Below, piece by piece: positions 42,211-51,430 of a stretch of DNA of 64,000 nt. A program made the translations under genes and the position numbers. The notes below the pieces were generated by a model, which was given only the letters and a program-made list of their open reading frames with translations, was not told the origin of the DNA and did not search any database. The DNA is taken from NCBI RefSeq assembly GCF_023923225.1, contig NZ_CP099489.1:1488001-1552000 (forward strand), read 5' to 3'. Within the stretch, counting starts at the first letter, position 1. Each line of letters starts with the position of its first letter. The stretch is from Ornithinimicrobium faecis (GTDB taxonomy: Bacteria > Actinomycetota > Actinomycetes > Actinomycetales > Dermatophilaceae).

Positions 42211-43273
42211 CGCGCAACCGCTGGGCGATGGCCTCGGGCAGCGCATCGGTGACGAACGCCCCCATGCCGGACTCGGAGCCAGCCAGGTATTTCAGCTTGT
42301 CGGCCGTGCGGCGGATCGAGAAGAGCTGAAGGTGCAGATAGTCCAGCTCCTCGGGATCCTTGACGCCACCTTGGTGCCAGGCCGCGATGTAGGGCAGGGG
42401 GGCGTCATAGAGGTGGTCGAAGCGGCGCAGCAGGTCCAGGTAGACGCCCGCGAGATCCGCGCGCTCGGCGGCATCCAACTCAGCGAGCGTCCGGACCCGC
42501 CGGCGCGGATAGACGTGGACCTCCACCGGCCACCGGGCGGCTCCGGGCACGAAGGCAACCCAGTGCGGCGTCTCGGAGATCACCCGCACCTGAGCCTCCA
42601 GCTCGGCTTTCAGCAAGGTGGCGTGCAGGTCCTCGCCGGTGCGCTCCCGGTGGCGCCGGACGGCCGCGCGCATGCGCTCTGTGCGGGGCGTCAGGAACGG
42701 ATAGGCATAGATCTGACCGTGCGGGTGCGACAGCGTCACACCGATCTCGCGTCCTCGGCTCTCGAAGCAGAAGACCTGCTCGACACCCTCCAGCTGGGAG
42801 AGCTCGGTGGTGCGCTGGGCCCAGGCCTCGATCACCAGGTCAGCATCCTGCACGGTCAGGTCGGCGAAGCTGGCGTCGTGGTTGCTGGAGAAGCACACGA
42901 CCTCGCAGCGACCGAACCCTGGCCGGATCGGGATGAGCGGATTGTCCGACTCCAGCGGGCCGGCATCGGCGTGCGTCGACAGACTGGGGAAGCGGTTCTC
43001 GAAGACGACCACGTCGTAGTCGTCGGCCGGAACCTCCGACTGGTGCCCCTCGCGCGACGGACACAGGGGGCACTCGTTGGCCGGGGGGAGGAAGGTGCGG
43101 GACTGGCGGTGCGAGGCCATCATCACCCACTCCTCCAGGAGCGGGTCCCACCTCAGCTGTGACGACGAACTGACCGTGGGCAAACTCCGAGGATCGACCA
43201 TGGCCCGGGCAGGGGACCCGTCATGGTCGAAATAGATCAGTTCCCGCTGGTCGGCGAGAGAGGTCCGTGTCAT
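42203..43273 (-). CDS. galT: Galactose-1-phosphate uridylyltransferase
   Basis: 356 residues from ATG 43273. HIT-superfamily: the nucleophilic histidine in GVTLSHPHGQIYAYPF (HPH), zinc-type cysteines CPLCPS near residue 66, and NRFPSL and RMR segments. It moves UMP from UDP-glucose to galactose-1-phosphate. First gene of galTK; the ribosome site is weak (GGTGA). Its promoter holds two perfect AAACGAACAC repeats (43291-43310) that I assign to the DeoR-type regulator. Confidence 0.95.
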   Translation of the reverse strand: MTRTSLADQRELIYFDHDGSPARAMVDPRSLPTVSSSSQLRWDPLLEEWVMMASHRQSRTFLPPANECPLCPSREGHQSEVPADDYDVVVFENRFPSLSTHADAGPLESDNPLIPIRPGFGRCEVVCFSSNHDASFADLTVQDADLVIEAWAQRTTELSQLEGVEQVFCFESRGREIGVTLSHPHGQIYAYPFLTPRTERMRAAVRRHRERTGEDLHATLLKAELEAQVRVISETPHWVAFVPGAARWPVEVHVYPRRRVRTLAELDAAERADLAGVYLDLLRRFDHLYDAPLPYIAAWHQGGVKDPEELDYLHLQLFSIRRTADKLKYLAGSESGMGAFVTDALPEAIAQRLRDA

Positions 43274-43290
43274 CTTCACCACGTCACCAT

Positions 43291-43310
43291 AAACGAACAC
43301 AAACGAACAC
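43291..43310 (-). promoter_or_regulatory. 10-bp phased direct repeat before galT (putative DeoR operator)
   Basis: On the galT strand, GTGTTCGTTT occurs twice without a gap. The half-site TGTTCG recurs at the ABC importer promoter (44291-44310) and the GH2 promoter (56747-56766) at the same 10-bp spacing. DeoR-family repressors commonly use such helically phased repeats. Confidence 0.6.
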
Positions 43311-43417
43311 ACAACGCCTGCGGCCCGGTGAGTTCGCACAACGGCGTGTTCGACCGGTGCGTCACGGCGGGCTCGAGGGGTGAGCCGTGCCCGCTCGGGG
43401 AGCGCGTCTCCGCGGGC

Positions 43418-44215
43418 TCAGGGGGCAGGCACCGGGTGGGCGGACACCTCTGCGACCACCACATCCTGAGCCAGCTCGCGCAGCGCCGCCAGATCCTCGC
43501 TCGCCATGTGTGAGTCGACGACGATCGTGTCCGCCTGCTCGATCGAGGCGATGGTCTTGATGCCCACCGTGCCCCACTTGGTGTGATCGGCGAGCACCAC
43601 GAAGCGGCGTCCCGCGTCCACCAGGGCGCGGTCGGTCTCGGCCTCGAGCAGGTTGGGTGTGGTGAAGCCGGCCTTGGGGTCCATGCCGTGGACGCCCATG
43701 AAGACCACGTCGAGGTGCAACTGCTCGAGGGCGCTGACCGCGAGTGGGCCGACCAGCGCGTCCGAGGGGGTTCGGACGCCACCGGTGAGCACGACATTGG
43801 GGCCGTTCGTGGGGCTCGCGTGCAGCAGGTCCGCAATCCGCATGGAGTTGGTGACGACGGTCAGGTCGGGCACGTCCACCAGGTGGCGCGCAAACATCCA
43901 GGTGGTCGTGCCGGCCGACAGCCCGATGGCTGAGCCGGGTGTCACCATGGCGAGGGCGGCAGCGGCGATCGCTTCCTTCTCCTCGACCTGGCGCTGGCCC
44001 TTGGCCTCGAAGCCGGGCTCATCGGTGCTGGGCGCGCGCCGCACCGTGGCACCGCCGTGCACCTTGTCGAGCTGCCCCTGCCCGGCAAGCGTGTCCAGGT
44101 CCCGGCGGATTGTCATGTCCGACACGCCGAGGAGCTGGGACAGCTCGCTGACCCGGATGGCGCCTCGGCGCTGGACCTCATCGAGGATGTGACCTTGTCG
44201 TTCTGCTGCTAGCAC
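43418..44215 (-). CDS. DeoR/GlpR-family transcriptional regulator
   Basis: About 265 residues. N-terminal HTH: ERQGHILDEVQRRGAIRVSELSQLLGVSDMTIRRDLDTLAGQGQLDKVHGGA (VSDMTIRRDLDTL is the DeoR recognition helix). The C-terminal sugar-phosphate sensor has GTTTWMFARHL, TNSMRIADLL, LTGGVRTPSDALVGP and DHTKWG, as in DeoR-C/GlpR. The preferred start is GTG 44215; a TTG at 44227 would add four residues. Divergent from the sugar importer and followed by galTK, it is the natural repressor of both, probably induced by a galactose phosphate. Confidence 0.88.
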   Translation of the reverse strand: MLAAERQGHILDEVQRRGAIRVSELSQLLGVSDMTIRRDLDTLAGQGQLDKVHGGATVRRAPSTDEPGFEAKGQRQVEEKEAIAAAALAMVTPGSAIGLSAGTTTWMFARHLVDVPDLTVVTNSMRIADLLHASPTNGPNVVLTGGVRTPSDALVGPLAVSALEQLHLDVVFMGVHGMDPKAGFTTPNLLEAETDRALVDAGRRFVVLADHTKWGTVGIKTIASIEQADTIVVDSHMASEDLAALRELAQDVVVAEVSAHPVPAP

Positions 44216-44290
44216 GGGCCCAGTCAACCATGCTGTGGCCCGTTGTGGGCAGATCTCGCGAAGTTATTTGTCGCAAATTGTTGCATTGTG

Positions 44291-44310
44291 GTGTTTGTTC
44301 ATGTTTGATT
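44291..44310 (+). promoter_or_regulatory. 10-bp phased direct repeat before the sugar importer (putative DeoR operator)
   Basis: GTGTTTGTTC followed directly by ATGTTTGATT, two TGTTTG half-sites 10 bp apart, in the intergenic region shared with the DeoR-type gene. Compare 43291-43310 and 56747-56766. Confidence 0.6.
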
Positions 44311-44379
44311 GTCCGTTGACAGTGTGTACGTCGCCGCCCCAGCAGGGGGCGGATGACCGGGCGAGACAAAGGAGTTCTC

Positions 44380-45510
44380 ATGACACGCAGTTTGCTTCTC
44401 CGGCACCTCGCGCTGGTGGGCGTCGCCTCACTGGCCCTGGCCGGTTGCACCAACACCGGTGAGGAAGAGGAACCGACCACTGACAGCGCCGCCGAGGGCG
44501 ACGCCGGCAGCGAGGAGTCCGCGGACGCCGGCGCAGGCTCGAATGACGGTGCCGCACAGACCGTCCGTGAGGGTGAGGGCGCGGCCGGCGACGGCTGCAC
44601 CATCGACCAGTACGGCGTGGAGCCCCTCGAGCTTGAGGGCGCAAAGGTCGGCTTCTCCCAGTCCGAGCCGGACACCGCGGCCTTCCGCGCGGCAGAGACG
44701 GAGTCGATCAAGTCGGCAGCCGAGGAGGTGGGGGTGGGCGAGATCATCGTCACCAACGCCAACAACGAGCTGCCCAAGCAGATCTCCGACATCCAGGACA
44801 TGCTCAACCAGGGCGTGGAGTTCCTGATCGTCGCGCCGGTCAACTCCGACGGGCTGGACCCGGCACTGGACGCGGCCAAGGAGGCTGGTGTTCCGGTCCT
44901 GACCATCGACCGCAAGGTCACCAACGAGCCGTGCACGGACTACATCGCCTTCCTCGGGTCGGACTTCTACGACCAGGGTGAGCGCGCCGCCGACGCCATG
45001 AACGAGGCCACCGGCGGCGAGGGCAAGGTCGCGATCCTGCTCGGCGCCTCGGGCAACAACGTCACGGACAACCGCAACGCCGGCTTCAAGGACAAGGTCG
45101 AGGCCGACTACCCGGGCCTGGAGATCGTGGCCGAGCAGACCGGCAACTTCGCCCGCGACGAGGGCCAGACGGTCACCGAGCAGCTGCTGCAGTCCAACCC
45201 CGACATCACCGCGATCTACGCCCACAACGATGAGATGGGCCTGGGCGCTGTGACCGCGGTGAAGGCTGCGGGGCTGCAGCCCGGCGAGGACATCAAGATC
45301 GTCTCGATCGACGGCACCAAGAACGCGGTCCAGGGCATCGTCGACGGCGAGATCAACGCCGTGATCGAGTCCAACCCGCGGTTCGGGCCGCTGGCCTTCC
45401 AGACCGCGCAGAAGTTCTATGACGGTGAGGCCATCCCGGAGGATGTCATCATCCAGGACAACGAATACAACGCGGACAACGCCGAGGAGAACCTGGCCAA
45501 CGCGTTCTGA
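44380..45510 (+). CDS. Sugar ABC transporter substrate-binding lipoprotein, YtfQ-like
   Basis: 376 residues from ATG 44380 (AAAGGAG six bases upstream). Lipoprotein signal with lipobox LALAGC, then an acidic low-complexity linker of about 60 residues. Periplasmic-binding-protein type 1 fold: VGFSQSEPDTAAFRAAETESIKSAAEEVG, FLIVAPVNSDGLDPALDAAKEAGVPVLTIDRKV, YAHNDEMGLGAVTAVKAAGLQPGEDIKIVSIDG (each split in the family as YtfQ/RbsB). The closest described pattern is YtfQ, the galactofuranose/galactose receptor. Tethered at the outer face of the membrane. First gene of a four-gene importer; an intercistronic hairpin follows. Confidence 0.9.
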   Translation: MTRSLLLRHLALVGVASLALAGCTNTGEEEEPTTDSAAEGDAGSEESADAGAGSNDGAAQTVREGEGAAGDGCTIDQYGVEPLELEGAKVGFSQSEPDTAAFRAAETESIKSAAEEVGVGEIIVTNANNELPKQISDIQDMLNQGVEFLIVAPVNSDGLDPALDAAKEAGVPVLTIDRKVTNEPCTDYIAFLGSDFYDQGERAADAMNEATGGEGKVAILLGASGNNVTDNRNAGFKDKVEADYPGLEIVAEQTGNFARDEGQTVTEQLLQSNPDITAIYAHNDEMGLGAVTAVKAAGLQPGEDIKIVSIDGTKNAVQGIVDGEINAVIESNPRFGPLAFQTAQKFYDGEAIPEDVIIQDNEYNADNAEENLANAF

Positions 45511-45591
45511 TCAGGCGGGTGTCCCTGGCCCCTGGCGTGACCCGCGACGTGCGGCAGTTGCGACCACGGGCCGGGGGACCCTCCCATCAGG

Positions 45592-45612
45592 GCCGACCCA
45601 CAGCGGGTCGGT
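45592..45612 (+). terminator. Intercistronic hairpin after the binding-protein gene
   Basis: CCGACCC (45593-45599), loop ACAGC, GGGTCGG (45605-45611), extended by a G-U pair. It lies in the 171-base gap between the binding protein and ATPase genes; such hairpins commonly keep binding-protein mRNA in excess over the membrane part. Confidence 0.5.
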
Positions 45613-45681
45613 CTGTCCCGAGCCCGCAGGGTGTCGCGCCCTCCACCAGGGCGTGGCCCCCGAGCCACGAGAGGTGAAGTG

Positions 45682-47304
45682 GTGACCGAGACCACCCTTC
45701 CGCGCACCGAGACCGCGACGAGTCCGGTGCTCCAGACCATTGGGGTCGTCAAGACCTTCGGTGGCGTCCATGCCCTGCGCGGCGTCGACTTCGCTCTGGC
45801 CGGCGGTGAGATCCACGCTCTCGTCGGCGAGAACGGGGCCGGCAAATCAACCCTGATCAAGGTGCTCACCGGGGTCTATCGACCCGACGACGGGCAGGTG
45901 CAGTTCCGCGGCGAGCAGGTCACCTTCGGTCACCCGTCCATGGCACAGCAGGCGGGGATCTCCACGATCTATCAGGAGGTCAACCTCGTGCCGCTGCTCT
46001 CGGTGGCACGCAACATCTTCCTCGGCCGTGAGCCGCGGACCCGGCTGGGCCTGATCGACACCCGCGCCATGGACCGTGACGCCGCGAAGCTCATCGGCCA
46101 GCTCGGGATCCACCTGGACGTCCGCGCCGAGTTGGGTCGACTCGGTCTCGGCGCACAGCAGATGGTGGCGCTGGCCCGCGCGATGTCGGTCGACAGCCGC
46201 GTGGTGATCATGGACGAGCCGACCTCCTCCCTGGAGGCGCCCGAGGTCGCCACCCTGTTTGAGGTGGCCCGCAACCTGCGCGACCAGGGGGTGGGCCTGA
46301 TCTTCGTCTCCCACCGTCTCGATGAGCTCTGGCAACTCTGCGACCGGGTGACGATCCTGCGAGATGGGCAGCACGTGCACACCGGCGAGATGGCAGACGT
46401 GTCGCGCGCCGAGCTGGTCTCTCACATGCTCGGCCGCGACCTGGCACAGGTGGAGCGCGGGGGAGCGACCGACTTCGGCGAGAGTCACCTGCGCGACCGA
46501 GAGCCTGTCCTGACCGTGCGAGGTGTCGATGCCCGCAACACGCTGCACGGAGTCGGGCTGGACGTACGCCCCGGTGAAGTGGTCGGTCTCGGCGGGCTGC
46601 TCGGGTCCGGCCGCAGCGAGACCGTCAAGGCTGTCTACGGTGCCCTGCCCACCACCGGTGGTGAGGTGCGGGTCGGAGGCAAGGACGTGCGGCGCAACTC
46701 CGTGCCGGACGCACTCCGGTCGGGGATCGCGCTGCTGTCCGAGGACCGCAAGGCCGAGGGGATCATCCCCGCCCTGTCGGTGCGCGACAACATCGCCCTC
46801 GCGGTGCTCCCACGCATGTCGCGCTTCGGGATCGTCTCCGAGGCCCGCATCGACGCGCTCGTGCAGACCTTCATGGAGCGCCTGCACATCAAGGCCTCCA
46901 GCCCGCGGCAGCCGGTCGGAGAACTGTCCGGCGGCAACCAGCAGAAGGTGCTCATCGCCCGATGGCTGTGCACCGAACCCACCGTCTTCCTGCTCGACGA
47001 ACCGACCCGGGGCATCGACGTCGGCGCCAAGGCCGAGGTGCAGTCCCTGATCGACGAGTTGGCTGAGCAGGGGCTGGCCGTGGTGCTGATCTCCAGCGAG
47101 ATGGACGAGTTGGTCGAGGGCGCCGACCGCGTCGTGGTCCTGCGCGACGGTGCGGTCAGCGGCGAGCTCGACGGTGCCCACCTGAGCAGCTCGGACCTGC
47201 TGGCCGCCCTGGCCGGTGACATCGCCGAAGCCGACGCCGAGGCGCAGCAGACCGACAGCCCAGAACAGACCGCCGATCAGACCCGGCTCGGAGGACAGGC
47301 ATGA
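45682..47304 (+). CDS. Sugar ABC transporter ATPase, YtfR-like (two ABC domains)
   Basis: 540 residues from GTG 45682 (GAGAGG upstream). Two ABC cassettes: the first with Walker A GENGAGKSTLI, signature LGLGAQQMVALARAM (degenerate LSxGQ) and Walker B VVIMDEPTSSLE; the second with a modified Walker A (GGLLGSGRSE, GSGR instead of GxGKS), signature LSGGNQQKVLIARWL and Walker B FLLDEPTRGID. This asymmetric layout is the norm for RbsA/MglA/YtfR. Energises the two permeases that follow, whose first gene overlaps its stop by 4 bases. Confidence 0.95.
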   Translation: MTETTLPRTETATSPVLQTIGVVKTFGGVHALRGVDFALAGGEIHALVGENGAGKSTLIKVLTGVYRPDDGQVQFRGEQVTFGHPSMAQQAGISTIYQEVNLVPLLSVARNIFLGREPRTRLGLIDTRAMDRDAAKLIGQLGIHLDVRAELGRLGLGAQQMVALARAMSVDSRVVIMDEPTSSLEAPEVATLFEVARNLRDQGVGLIFVSHRLDELWQLCDRVTILRDGQHVHTGEMADVSRAELVSHMLGRDLAQVERGGATDFGESHLRDREPVLTVRGVDARNTLHGVGLDVRPGEVVGLGGLLGSGRSETVKAVYGALPTTGGEVRVGGKDVRRNSVPDALRSGIALLSEDRKAEGIIPALSVRDNIALAVLPRMSRFGIVSEARIDALVQTFMERLHIKASSPRQPVGELSGGNQQKVLIARWLCTEPTVFLLDEPTRGIDVGAKAEVQSLIDELAEQGLAVVLISSEMDELVEGADRVVVLRDGAVSGELDGAHLSSSDLLAALAGDIAEADAEAQQTDSPEQTADQTRLGGQA

Positions 47305-48269
47305 GCTCAACGACCGCCACCGCCGAGCGCACCCGCACGCGGATCGACCTGGACTGGGTGCGCCGCAACGGCGTCTACGTCGCGCTGGTCGCACTGCTGC
47401 TGTTCAACGTCGTCGCGACCAACAACTTCCTCTCCGAGCGCACCCTGATGCTGCAGCTGATCCAGGTGACACCCGTCGTCATCGTGGCGCTGGGCATGGC
47501 GCTGGTGATCGGCACAGAGGGCATCGACCTGTCCGTCGGAGCGGTGATGGCGCTCGCGGCCGCCGTCATCCCGCTCTACATCGGCTATGGCGCCCCGCTC
47601 GCCATCCTTGCCGCCCTGACCGCGGGCCTGCTCTGCGGCGCGCTCGCCGGATCGATCATCGGCTTCGTCGGGGTGCAACCCATCGTCGCCACGCTGGGCA
47701 TCATGGTCGCCGGTCGCGGTGTGGCCAACCTGCTCGGCGGCGAGATCAAGAGCATCCGCGAGCCGGGCTTCGTGGCACTGGGCACCGGTGAGTTCCTCGG
47801 GGTCCCGTATGTCGTGCTGATCGCTATTGCCATCTCCCTGGCCGTGTGGTTCGTCGCCCGACGGACGATCTATGGCCGCCAGCTCGTGGCGATCGGCGGC
47901 AATCCCCGGGCCGCCCTGCTCGCCGGGCTGCCGGTCCGCCGGGTGATCATCACCACGTATGTCGTGTGCGGGCTCCTCGCCGCCGTCGCCGGAGTGCTCA
48001 TGGCGGCCCGGTCCCAGGCCAGTGATCCGACCAAGCTGGGTCTGCTGATGGAACTGTCTGCGATCACGGCGGTCGTCATCGGCGGCACCCCGCTGTCGGG
48101 TGGGCAGGTGCGCATCGTCGGCACCATCGCCGGTGCCCTTCTGCTGCAACTGATCACCGCCACCCTGATCTTCCACAACATCCCCGACTCCACCGCGCAG
48201 ATGGCCCAGGCGGTCATCGTCATCGCCGCGGTCTATGTGCAGCTCGGGCGCCGAAAGGGGTCCTCATGA
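47301..48269 (+). CDS. Sugar ABC transporter permease, YtfT-like
   Basis: 322 residues, start overlapping the ATPase stop (ATGA). BPD-transporter-2 permease with about eight to ten membrane segments; IGTEGIDLSVGAVMALAAAV, GVQPIVATLGIMVAGRGVA and GQVRIVGTIAGALLLQ are family landmarks, the first containing the ATPase-contact loop. Forms the pore with the next gene's product. YtfT-like because of the Ytf-type receptor and the two distinct permeases. Confidence 0.92.
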   Translation: MSSTTATAERTRTRIDLDWVRRNGVYVALVALLLFNVVATNNFLSERTLMLQLIQVTPVVIVALGMALVIGTEGIDLSVGAVMALAAAVIPLYIGYGAPLAILAALTAGLLCGALAGSIIGFVGVQPIVATLGIMVAGRGVANLLGGEIKSIREPGFVALGTGEFLGVPYVVLIAIAISLAVWFVARRTIYGRQLVAIGGNPRAALLAGLPVRRVIITTYVVCGLLAAVAGVLMAARSQASDPTKLGLLMELSAITAVVIGGTPLSGGQVRIVGTIAGALLLQLITATLIFHNIPDSTAQMAQAVIVIAAVYVQLGRRKGSS

Positions 48270-49285
48270 CCGGCACGCTGACCACCGACGCCCCGACCGA
48301 CCGGGTCGACTCCGCCGGCGGTGGTCGCCGGAGCACCGGAGCGACCGTCGCGCGCGTGCTGCAGCGCCAGGGGGCGCTGCTCATCCTGGCCGCGGTCTGT
48401 GTCGTTGCGGGCATCGCCTTCGACAACTTCGCGACCTTTGGCAACTTCAGCGCCGTCGCGGTGCAGGCCTCCTTCCTGGCAGTCGTCGCCCTCGGCATGA
48501 CCTTCGTGATCATGACGGCCGGCATCGACCTCTCGGTGGGTTCGGTCTTCGCGCTCGGCGGGGTGCTGGCCGCCTGGGGGAGCCAGCACGGCGCACTCAT
48601 TGGTCTGCTGCTGCCCCTGGCCGTGTGCGGTCTGATCGGCCTGGTGCAGGGCCTGATCGTGGCCCGTGGCGGGCTCCCGCCGTTTATCGTGACCCTGGCC
48701 GGTCTGCTGTTCGCACGCGGCCTGTTGCTGGCACTGTCCGACGAGGGAGCCACGACCTACAAGGTGCCGGAGGGGTCCTGGTTCCGCCAGCTCGCCCAGG
48801 GAGAGTTCCTCGGGCTCGGCCTCACCGTCTGGATCGTCATCATCCTCTTCCTGATCGGCGGAGTTGTCCTGCACCGCACGACCTTTGGCTCGACCATCCT
48901 CGCCATCGGTGGCCAGGAGGACGCCGCCGACCTGATGGGTCTGCCGGTGGCCCGCACCAAGGTCGTGGCCTATCTGATGTGTGCGATGCTCGCCGGTCTG
49001 GGCGGCACGATGATGGCGTCCTACACGTCCTCGGGCGTCACGGTCCTCGGCGTCGGCATGGAGCTGGAGGTGATCGCGGCCGTCGTGCTCGGTGGCACCC
49101 TGCTGACCGGTGGCGCCGGCACGGTCCTGGGCAGCCTGGTTGGTGTCCTGCTGCTGACTGTCATCAAGAACGTCATCAACATGGTCGGCACGCTCAACTC
49201 CAACTGGCAGGCCGTGGTCAGCGGCGTGATCCTGCTGGTCGTCGTGGTGGCCCAGCGCTGGCTGGCCAAGATCGAGCGACGCTAG
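48266..49285 (+). CDS. Sugar ABC transporter permease, YjfF-like
   Basis: 339 residues; its start overlaps the YtfT-like gene by 4 bases. Same family: MTAGIDLSVGSVFALGGVLAAW, GLPPFIVTLAGLLFARGLLLALS and GGAGTVLGSLVGVLLLTVIKNVINMVG with an N-terminal cytoplasmic arm of about 30 residues. The pairing of two different permeases with one two-domain ATPase is the YtfQRT-YjfF pattern. Last gene of the importer. Confidence 0.92.
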   Translation: MTGTLTTDAPTDRVDSAGGGRRSTGATVARVLQRQGALLILAAVCVVAGIAFDNFATFGNFSAVAVQASFLAVVALGMTFVIMTAGIDLSVGSVFALGGVLAAWGSQHGALIGLLLPLAVCGLIGLVQGLIVARGGLPPFIVTLAGLLFARGLLLALSDEGATTYKVPEGSWFRQLAQGEFLGLGLTVWIVIILFLIGGVVLHRTTFGSTILAIGGQEDAADLMGLPVARTKVVAYLMCAMLAGLGGTMMASYTSSGVTVLGVGMELEVIAAVVLGGTLLTGGAGTVLGSLVGVLLLTVIKNVINMVGTLNSNWQAVVSGVILLVVVVAQRWLAKIERR

Positions 49286-49383
49286 CCACGCTCGGCTCCG
49301 TGTCACAGCCGCGACCCCTGCGCCGTCTCAAGGTCATGACCATCCAGACCAACGAGACAGACAGCATCCCCGCAGGAGGAGCC

Positions 49384-49974
49384 ATGGAGCACCCGACCCG
49401 CATCCCGCCAGCGCGGATCACCGGCCTCAAGGGCGCCGTGATCCGGCGTCTGATCGTCAAGAAGCTGGGGAAGGTGCCAGCCTCTGTGGGGGTCTACTGG
49501 CACAACCCTAAGGTGCTGTTTGCCTCGTCCGGCTTCGGTGGCAAGTTGCAAAAGTGGGACGCCTGCGACGAGAGCCTGAAGTCGTTCGCCCACATGGCGG
49601 TCGCGTCGCTCGTCGGGTGCACGTGGTGCCTGGACTTCAACTATTTCGAGATCCGCAACAAGGGCCTCGATGTGGACAAGGCCCGCCAGATCCCGCGGTG
49701 GCGTGAGGCGGACATCTTCACCGCGGTGGAGCGCGACGTCCTGGACTACGCGGAGGCGATGAGCCAGACGCCGCTGACCGTGAGCGACGAGCTGGTCGAC
49801 CGGCTGCACGCCGAGTTGGGGCCGGCCGCCGTGGTCGAGCTCACCTCGGTGATTGCCTTCGCGAACATGACGACGCGGGGCAACGTCGCGCTCGGCATCG
49901 AGTCCGATGGGTTCGCCGCGGCATGTGGTCTGCAGCCGCTGCCCGAGCGTCCGGCTCTGCCCTCGCGCTCCTGA
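49384..49974 (+). CDS. AhpD-like carboxymuconolactone decarboxylase family protein
   Basis: 196 residues from ATG 49384, chosen because AGGAGG lies five bases upstream; an in-frame ATG at 49336 has none. GCTWCLDFNYF gives the CxxC redox pair followed by the conserved Phe/Asp segment of AhpD-like helical proteins, with FAHMAVASLV before it. Peroxidase or disulfide-reductase type activity is likely; decarboxylase activity is unlikely without the catalytic His. The 98-base gap to the importer leaves cotranscription open. Confidence 0.85.
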   Translation: MEHPTRIPPARITGLKGAVIRRLIVKKLGKVPASVGVYWHNPKVLFASSGFGGKLQKWDACDESLKSFAHMAVASLVGCTWCLDFNYFEIRNKGLDVDKARQIPRWREADIFTAVERDVLDYAEAMSQTPLTVSDELVDRLHAELGPAAVVELTSVIAFANMTTRGNVALGIESDGFAAACGLQPLPERPALPSRS

Positions 49975-50027
49975 GGGGGTGACGTCCTCGCGCAGCTCCG
50001 ACGGTGCCGAGCGCTAGCCTGACGAGC

Positions 50028-50774
50028 ATGGCGAAAGACAGCCGGCTCACCGTGCTGGGCAGTTGTGGGGGCTTTCCGGAGCCTGGTCGCGCCTGCAACG
50101 GCTTCCTGCTCGAGCACGCCGACTACACGATCGTGCTCGACCTCGGCTATGGCACCCTGCCACGTCTGCTGGCATCGCGACCCGGCGGCGATGTCGACGC
50201 CATCGTGATCACCCACGAGCATCCCGATCACTGCATCGATCTCCATGCCTTGTTCCGAGTGCGCTTCTACGGATCCGACCGGCACGCTCGCATCCCGTTG
50301 TACTGTCCACCGGGCGTCCTGGACCGGCTGGCCGGCATCGAACCAGACGTGGATCTCAGCGTGGTCTTCGATCTGACCCCGTTGCCGGGCTCCTGTGACA
50401 TCGGCCCGTTCCGGCTCACCTCGACCGTCCTGCCGCACTTCGTTGACAACGTCGGTGTCCGTCTTCAGAGCCGCGACCTCACGCTGGCCTACACCGGTGA
50501 CACAGCACCGGTCCCGGAACTTGCCGAGCTCGGTCGGGACGCCGACCTGTTCATCGTGGAGGCAACGGACCGACCCGGCGAGATCGCCAGACCTGCCCGC
50601 AACCTCATGACCGCGGCGGAGGCGGGTCAATGGGCTGCGGCTGCTGGCGCCGAGCGACTCCTGCTCACGCACTTCTGGCCGGGCCGCGACCGGCGGGCTT
50701 CCATTGCCGCGGCCAGAGAGCACTACAAAGGCGACGTCATCGCCGCAGACGAGGGACTCATCCTGGACCTGTGA
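50028..50774 (+). CDS. MBL-fold metallohydrolase, RNase Z / phosphodiesterase-like
   Basis: 248 residues. LTVLGSCGGFPEPGRACNGFLLE opening and VITHEHPDHCIDL (HxHxDH) with TGDTAPVPEL and LLTHFWPG: the ordering of RNase Z/cyclic-nucleotide phosphodiesterase-type MBL proteins. The flexible exosite arm of tRNase Z is missing, so tRNA maturation is doubtful; a small-molecule phosphodiesterase is more likely. It ends 2 bases from the convergent DedA gene. Confidence 0.86.
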   Translation: MAKDSRLTVLGSCGGFPEPGRACNGFLLEHADYTIVLDLGYGTLPRLLASRPGGDVDAIVITHEHPDHCIDLHALFRVRFYGSDRHARIPLYCPPGVLDRLAGIEPDVDLSVVFDLTPLPGSCDIGPFRLTSTVLPHFVDNVGVRLQSRDLTLAYTGDTAPVPELAELGRDADLFIVEATDRPGEIARPARNLMTAAEAGQWAAAAGAERLLLTHFWPGRDRRASIAAAREHYKGDVIAADEGLILDL

Positions 50775-50776
50775 GC

Positions 50777-51430
50777 TCAGGGGCAGGTCACGCGGTCTGG
50801 CCCCTCGGCATACGTCGGCTTCTCGGGCTCCATCGCAAAGCGCTGCACGACGTGATCCACGGCCGTGCCGAGCACGATGCCGAGACCGATCGCCAGCACC
50901 AGGCCGAGCAGCGGGTTGTCGTGCATCCAGGTGCCGCCGAGCAGGCCGACCCCCACGCCGAACGAGGACCAGACGATCGCGGCGGTCAGGCTCAGTGGGA
51001 GATACCTGCGCAGCGGCATCCGCGAGGCGCCAGCGGTCACATTGATCATGACCCGCACGACCGGCACGAATCGGCCGGTGATCAGGAACAGTGCCGTGCG
51101 TCGGTCGAGGCTGCGCACGGTGCGCTCGATCACCCGGGTGGTGCGGGGCTTGCGCATCCAGGCGAACCTCTGCAGGCCGGTGCGGCGACCGATGCCGTAT
51201 GCCGTGAGGTCACCGATCGCGGCCCCTGCGGCTCCGGCGAGGAAGACGAGCCAGACGTTCGGTTGGCCGGTCGCTGCCGCGATCGCCGCCAGTCCGATGA
51301 CGAGGGACTCACTCGGCACGGGCGGGAAGAAGCCGTCGATGGCACAGAACGCCAGGAGCGCCAGCGGCACCCATGGGGCGCCGGCAGCGTCCAACAGGGC
51401 GGTGTTGAGGGTGTCGATGAGGTCCAGCAC
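50777..51430 (-). CDS. DedA-family membrane protein
   Basis: 217 residues from GTG 51430 (GGAG upstream). About five to six membrane segments; FCAIDGFFPPVPSESLVIGLAAIAAATG is the DedA acidic-residue helix (PxxPSE), GAAIGDLTAYGIGR and TGRFVPVVRVMINVTAGAS contain the conserved G-D and F-x-P-x-x-R. DedA/DTT proteins flip undecaprenyl phosphate or other lipid carriers. The longer opening is not needed. Confidence 0.9.
   Translation of the reverse strand: MLDLIDTLNTALLDAAGAPWVPLALLAFCAIDGFFPPVPSESLVIGLAAIAAATGQPNVWLVFLAGAAGAAIGDLTAYGIGRRTGLQRFAWMRKPRTTRVIERTVRSLDRRTALFLITGRFVPVVRVMINVTAGASRMPLRRYLPLSLTAAIVWSSFGVGVGLLGGTWMHDNPLLGLVLAIGLGIVLGTAVDHVVQRFAMEPEKPTYAEGPDRVTCP

Noticed and set aside
50028..50774. 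tRNase Z
   Set aside because: The fold fits but the exosite arm for tRNA is absent, so a generic MBL hydrolase call is safer.
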